DNA from: an uncultured Phycisphaera sp.
Lineage (GTDB): Bacteria > Planctomycetota > Phycisphaerae > Phycisphaerales > SM1A02
Direction: 5' to 3'
NCBI GenBank assembly: GCA_937911845.1
Contig: CALDQF010000157.1
Coordinates: 1-7,860, forward strand
Length of the DNA stretch: 7,860 bases
Shown here: positions 7,280 through 7,860 of the stretch, piece after piece
Numbering within the stretch: the stretch's first letter is position 1
How the letters are laid out: each line of letters starts with the position of its first letter
Translations under genes and position numbers: made by a program
Notes under the pieces: model-generated
Databases searched by the model: none
What the model saw: the letters and a program-made list of their open reading frames with translations, nothing else
What the model was told of the DNA's origin: nothing

Positions 7280-7287
7280 GTCTCCAC

Positions 7288-7293
7288 AGGAAA
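7288..7293 (+). promoter_or_regulatory. Ribosome binding site favouring a TTG start at 7301
   Basis: AGGAAA lies seven bases before the TTG at 7301. The in-frame ATG at 7322 has only a weak GAG upstream, so the TTG is the better supported start. Confidence 0.5.
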
Positions 7294-7300
7294 CGCGCCA

Positions 7301-7699
7301 TTGTCTATTTCTCGCCGAGCTATGACAGAATCCGCCGTGGCCCTCGTGTTGGCTGTTGGCGGATCTTTGTTTACTGTTGGGATCGTTGCCCTGCCCGATC
7401 ATGCTGGTGCACCACCACTTCACGCCGAGTTGCACCAAAGGCTTGGCCCCATTGAACGAGTCTGGCAAGAATCCGATGGCGATTTGTTGTTGAAACCCCT
7501 GGGTGTCCCGGCCATCTGGTCTCTTGAGTGTGACACCGACTTTGGCACCCTTGATTTGGTGAAGTGTGATCGAAGTGCAGAACGCATTCGAATCCAAACA
7601 GGAGTTCGTACCTTTTCTGCGCATTTGATACGGGGTGGGCTCGCTGAATTTCAGACCAACGATTCGCTATGGCGAATCCACTCGGAGAATCAACCATGA
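7301..7699 (+). CDS. Small single-pass protein with pilin-like N-terminus, function unknown
   Basis: From the TTG at 7301 the product has 132 residues. A short basic leader (MSISRRA) is followed by MTES and a hydrophobic helix at about 11-31, then a polar C-terminal domain with two cysteines (C77, C89) that could form a disulfide outside the cytoplasm. The arrangement of basic leader, small residue, Met, nearby Glu and hydrophobic helix recalls type IV pilins and type II secretion pseudopilins. It is atypical, however: Ala instead of Gly at -1, and Glu at +3 instead of +5. A plain membrane-anchored protein is the alternative. Starting at the ATG 7322 would give 125 residues and lose the leader. 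The stop overlaps the next gene's ATG (ATGA), implying co-translation. I do not recognise a specific family. Confidence 0.6.
   Translation: MSISRRAMTESAVALVLAVGGSLFTVGIVALPDHAGAPPLHAELHQRLGPIERVWQESDGDLLLKPLGVPAIWSLECDTDFGTLDLVKCDRSAERIRIQTGVRTFSAHLIRGGLAEFQTNDSLWRIHSENQP
7684..7687 (+). promoter_or_regulatory. Ribosome binding site of the last, partial gene
   Basis: GGAG lies eight bases before the ATG at 7696, inside the end of the upstream gene. It supports this start over the adjacent ATG at 7699. Confidence 0.55.
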
Positions 7700-7860
7700 T
7701 GGCTTTGATGCGACGACATTTCCAAAATTGGCGGCATGCGCCTCACGCCGGTACGGCTTTGGTCTTGGGATTGTTGTTGTGGGCTCGACTTATGGTTGCG
7801 ACGGACACGCCAAAGATTGCGATTGCCGATCCCGACGGTGGGGTACCGGTCGCTCCAGCC
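7696..7860 (+). CDS. Single-pass membrane protein, N-terminal fragment cut by the window end
   Basis: The 55 codons visible run open to the window end. A basic, His/Arg-rich cytoplasmic N-terminus (about 1-18) precedes one hydrophobic helix (about 19-35). A polar Asp/Pro/Ala-containing segment follows and would lie outside the cytoplasm. This N-in/C-out layout, in a 4-bp ATGA overlap with a pilin-like gene, recalls accessory proteins of type II secretion or type IV pilus systems such as GspC- or PilP-like anchors. Too little is visible to name a family. The start has a reasonable ribosome binding site and coding composition matches the upstream genes. Confidence 0.6.
   Translation, partial: MMALMRRHFQNWRHAPHAGTALVLGLLLWARLMVATDTPKIAIADPDGGVPVAPA

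Noticed and set aside
7221..7290. Hairpin as an intrinsic terminator for the PilZ gene
   Set aside because: The strong stem is followed by GTCTCCACAGG, not a T-run, and the stem is much longer than typical terminators.
6792..7301. 169-codon minus-strand open frame opposite the PilZ gene
   Set aside because: The + strand carries an unmistakable PilZ domain with a GGAGG ribosome binding site; the antisense product is Arg-rich and featureless.
7058..7624. 188-codon minus-strand open frame over the spacer and the pilin-like gene
   Set aside because: It covers the end of the PilZ gene and most of the pilin-like gene, has no family pattern, and the + strand genes have ribosome binding sites and a coupled ATGA junction.
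1..7860. Apparent abundance of GATTC/GAATC words, suggesting a methylation or regulatory motif
   Set aside because: Most lie in coding sequence at Glu-Ser, Asn/Asp-Ser and Ile/Arg codon junctions and show no regular spacing; codon use explains them well enough by eye.

Overview
The window reads as a bacterial chromosome segment of moderately GC-rich composition. It is densely packed, with short overlaps between genes and frequent GTG/TTG start codons. Gene content (an exopolysaccharide/capsule operon, SerC, a PilZ protein and a secretion- or pilus-like pair) together with codon and protein style fits a Gram-negative-type environmental bacterium. A planctomycete-like source is my guess from the feel of the TPR, tyrosine-kinase and SerC proteins. 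It is an inference, not a demonstrated assignment.

Region 1 (about 38-5575, + strand) is one probable operon for a surface polysaccharide. It begins with the C-terminal part of a TPR protein whose 5' end is not intact in this window. Next come a Wzc-type chain-length regulator fused to a BY-kinase domain, an NAD-dependent nucleotide-sugar epimerase/dehydratase, a WecA/TagO-type membrane sugar-phosphate transferase that would start the lipid-linked repeat unit, and a Wzb-type low-molecular-weight tyrosine phosphatase. Starting from the kinase gene, each next gene overlaps or directly abuts the previous one, which suggests translational coupling. The central oddity is the kinase domain: its Walker A lysine position is a cysteine, while Walker A' and Walker B are intact.

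Region 2 (5548-6675, - strand) is serC, phosphoserine aminotransferase. It converges on the phosphatase gene with a 28-bp tail-to-tail overlap.

Region 3 (6738-7860, + strand) starts divergently from serC. It holds a small PilZ protein with both c-di-GMP binding motifs and a 191-bp spacer containing a long imperfect hairpin. A short single-pass protein with a pilin-like N-terminus follows, and then the first 55 codons of another single-pass membrane protein that runs off the window. The last two overlap by ATGA and are probably co-translated.

No RNA gene, CRISPR array, insertion sequence or convincing intrinsic terminator was seen. Most of the window is an ordinary polysaccharide locus. The kinase P-loop change, the interrupted TPR reading frame and the structured spacer are the points worth a second look.
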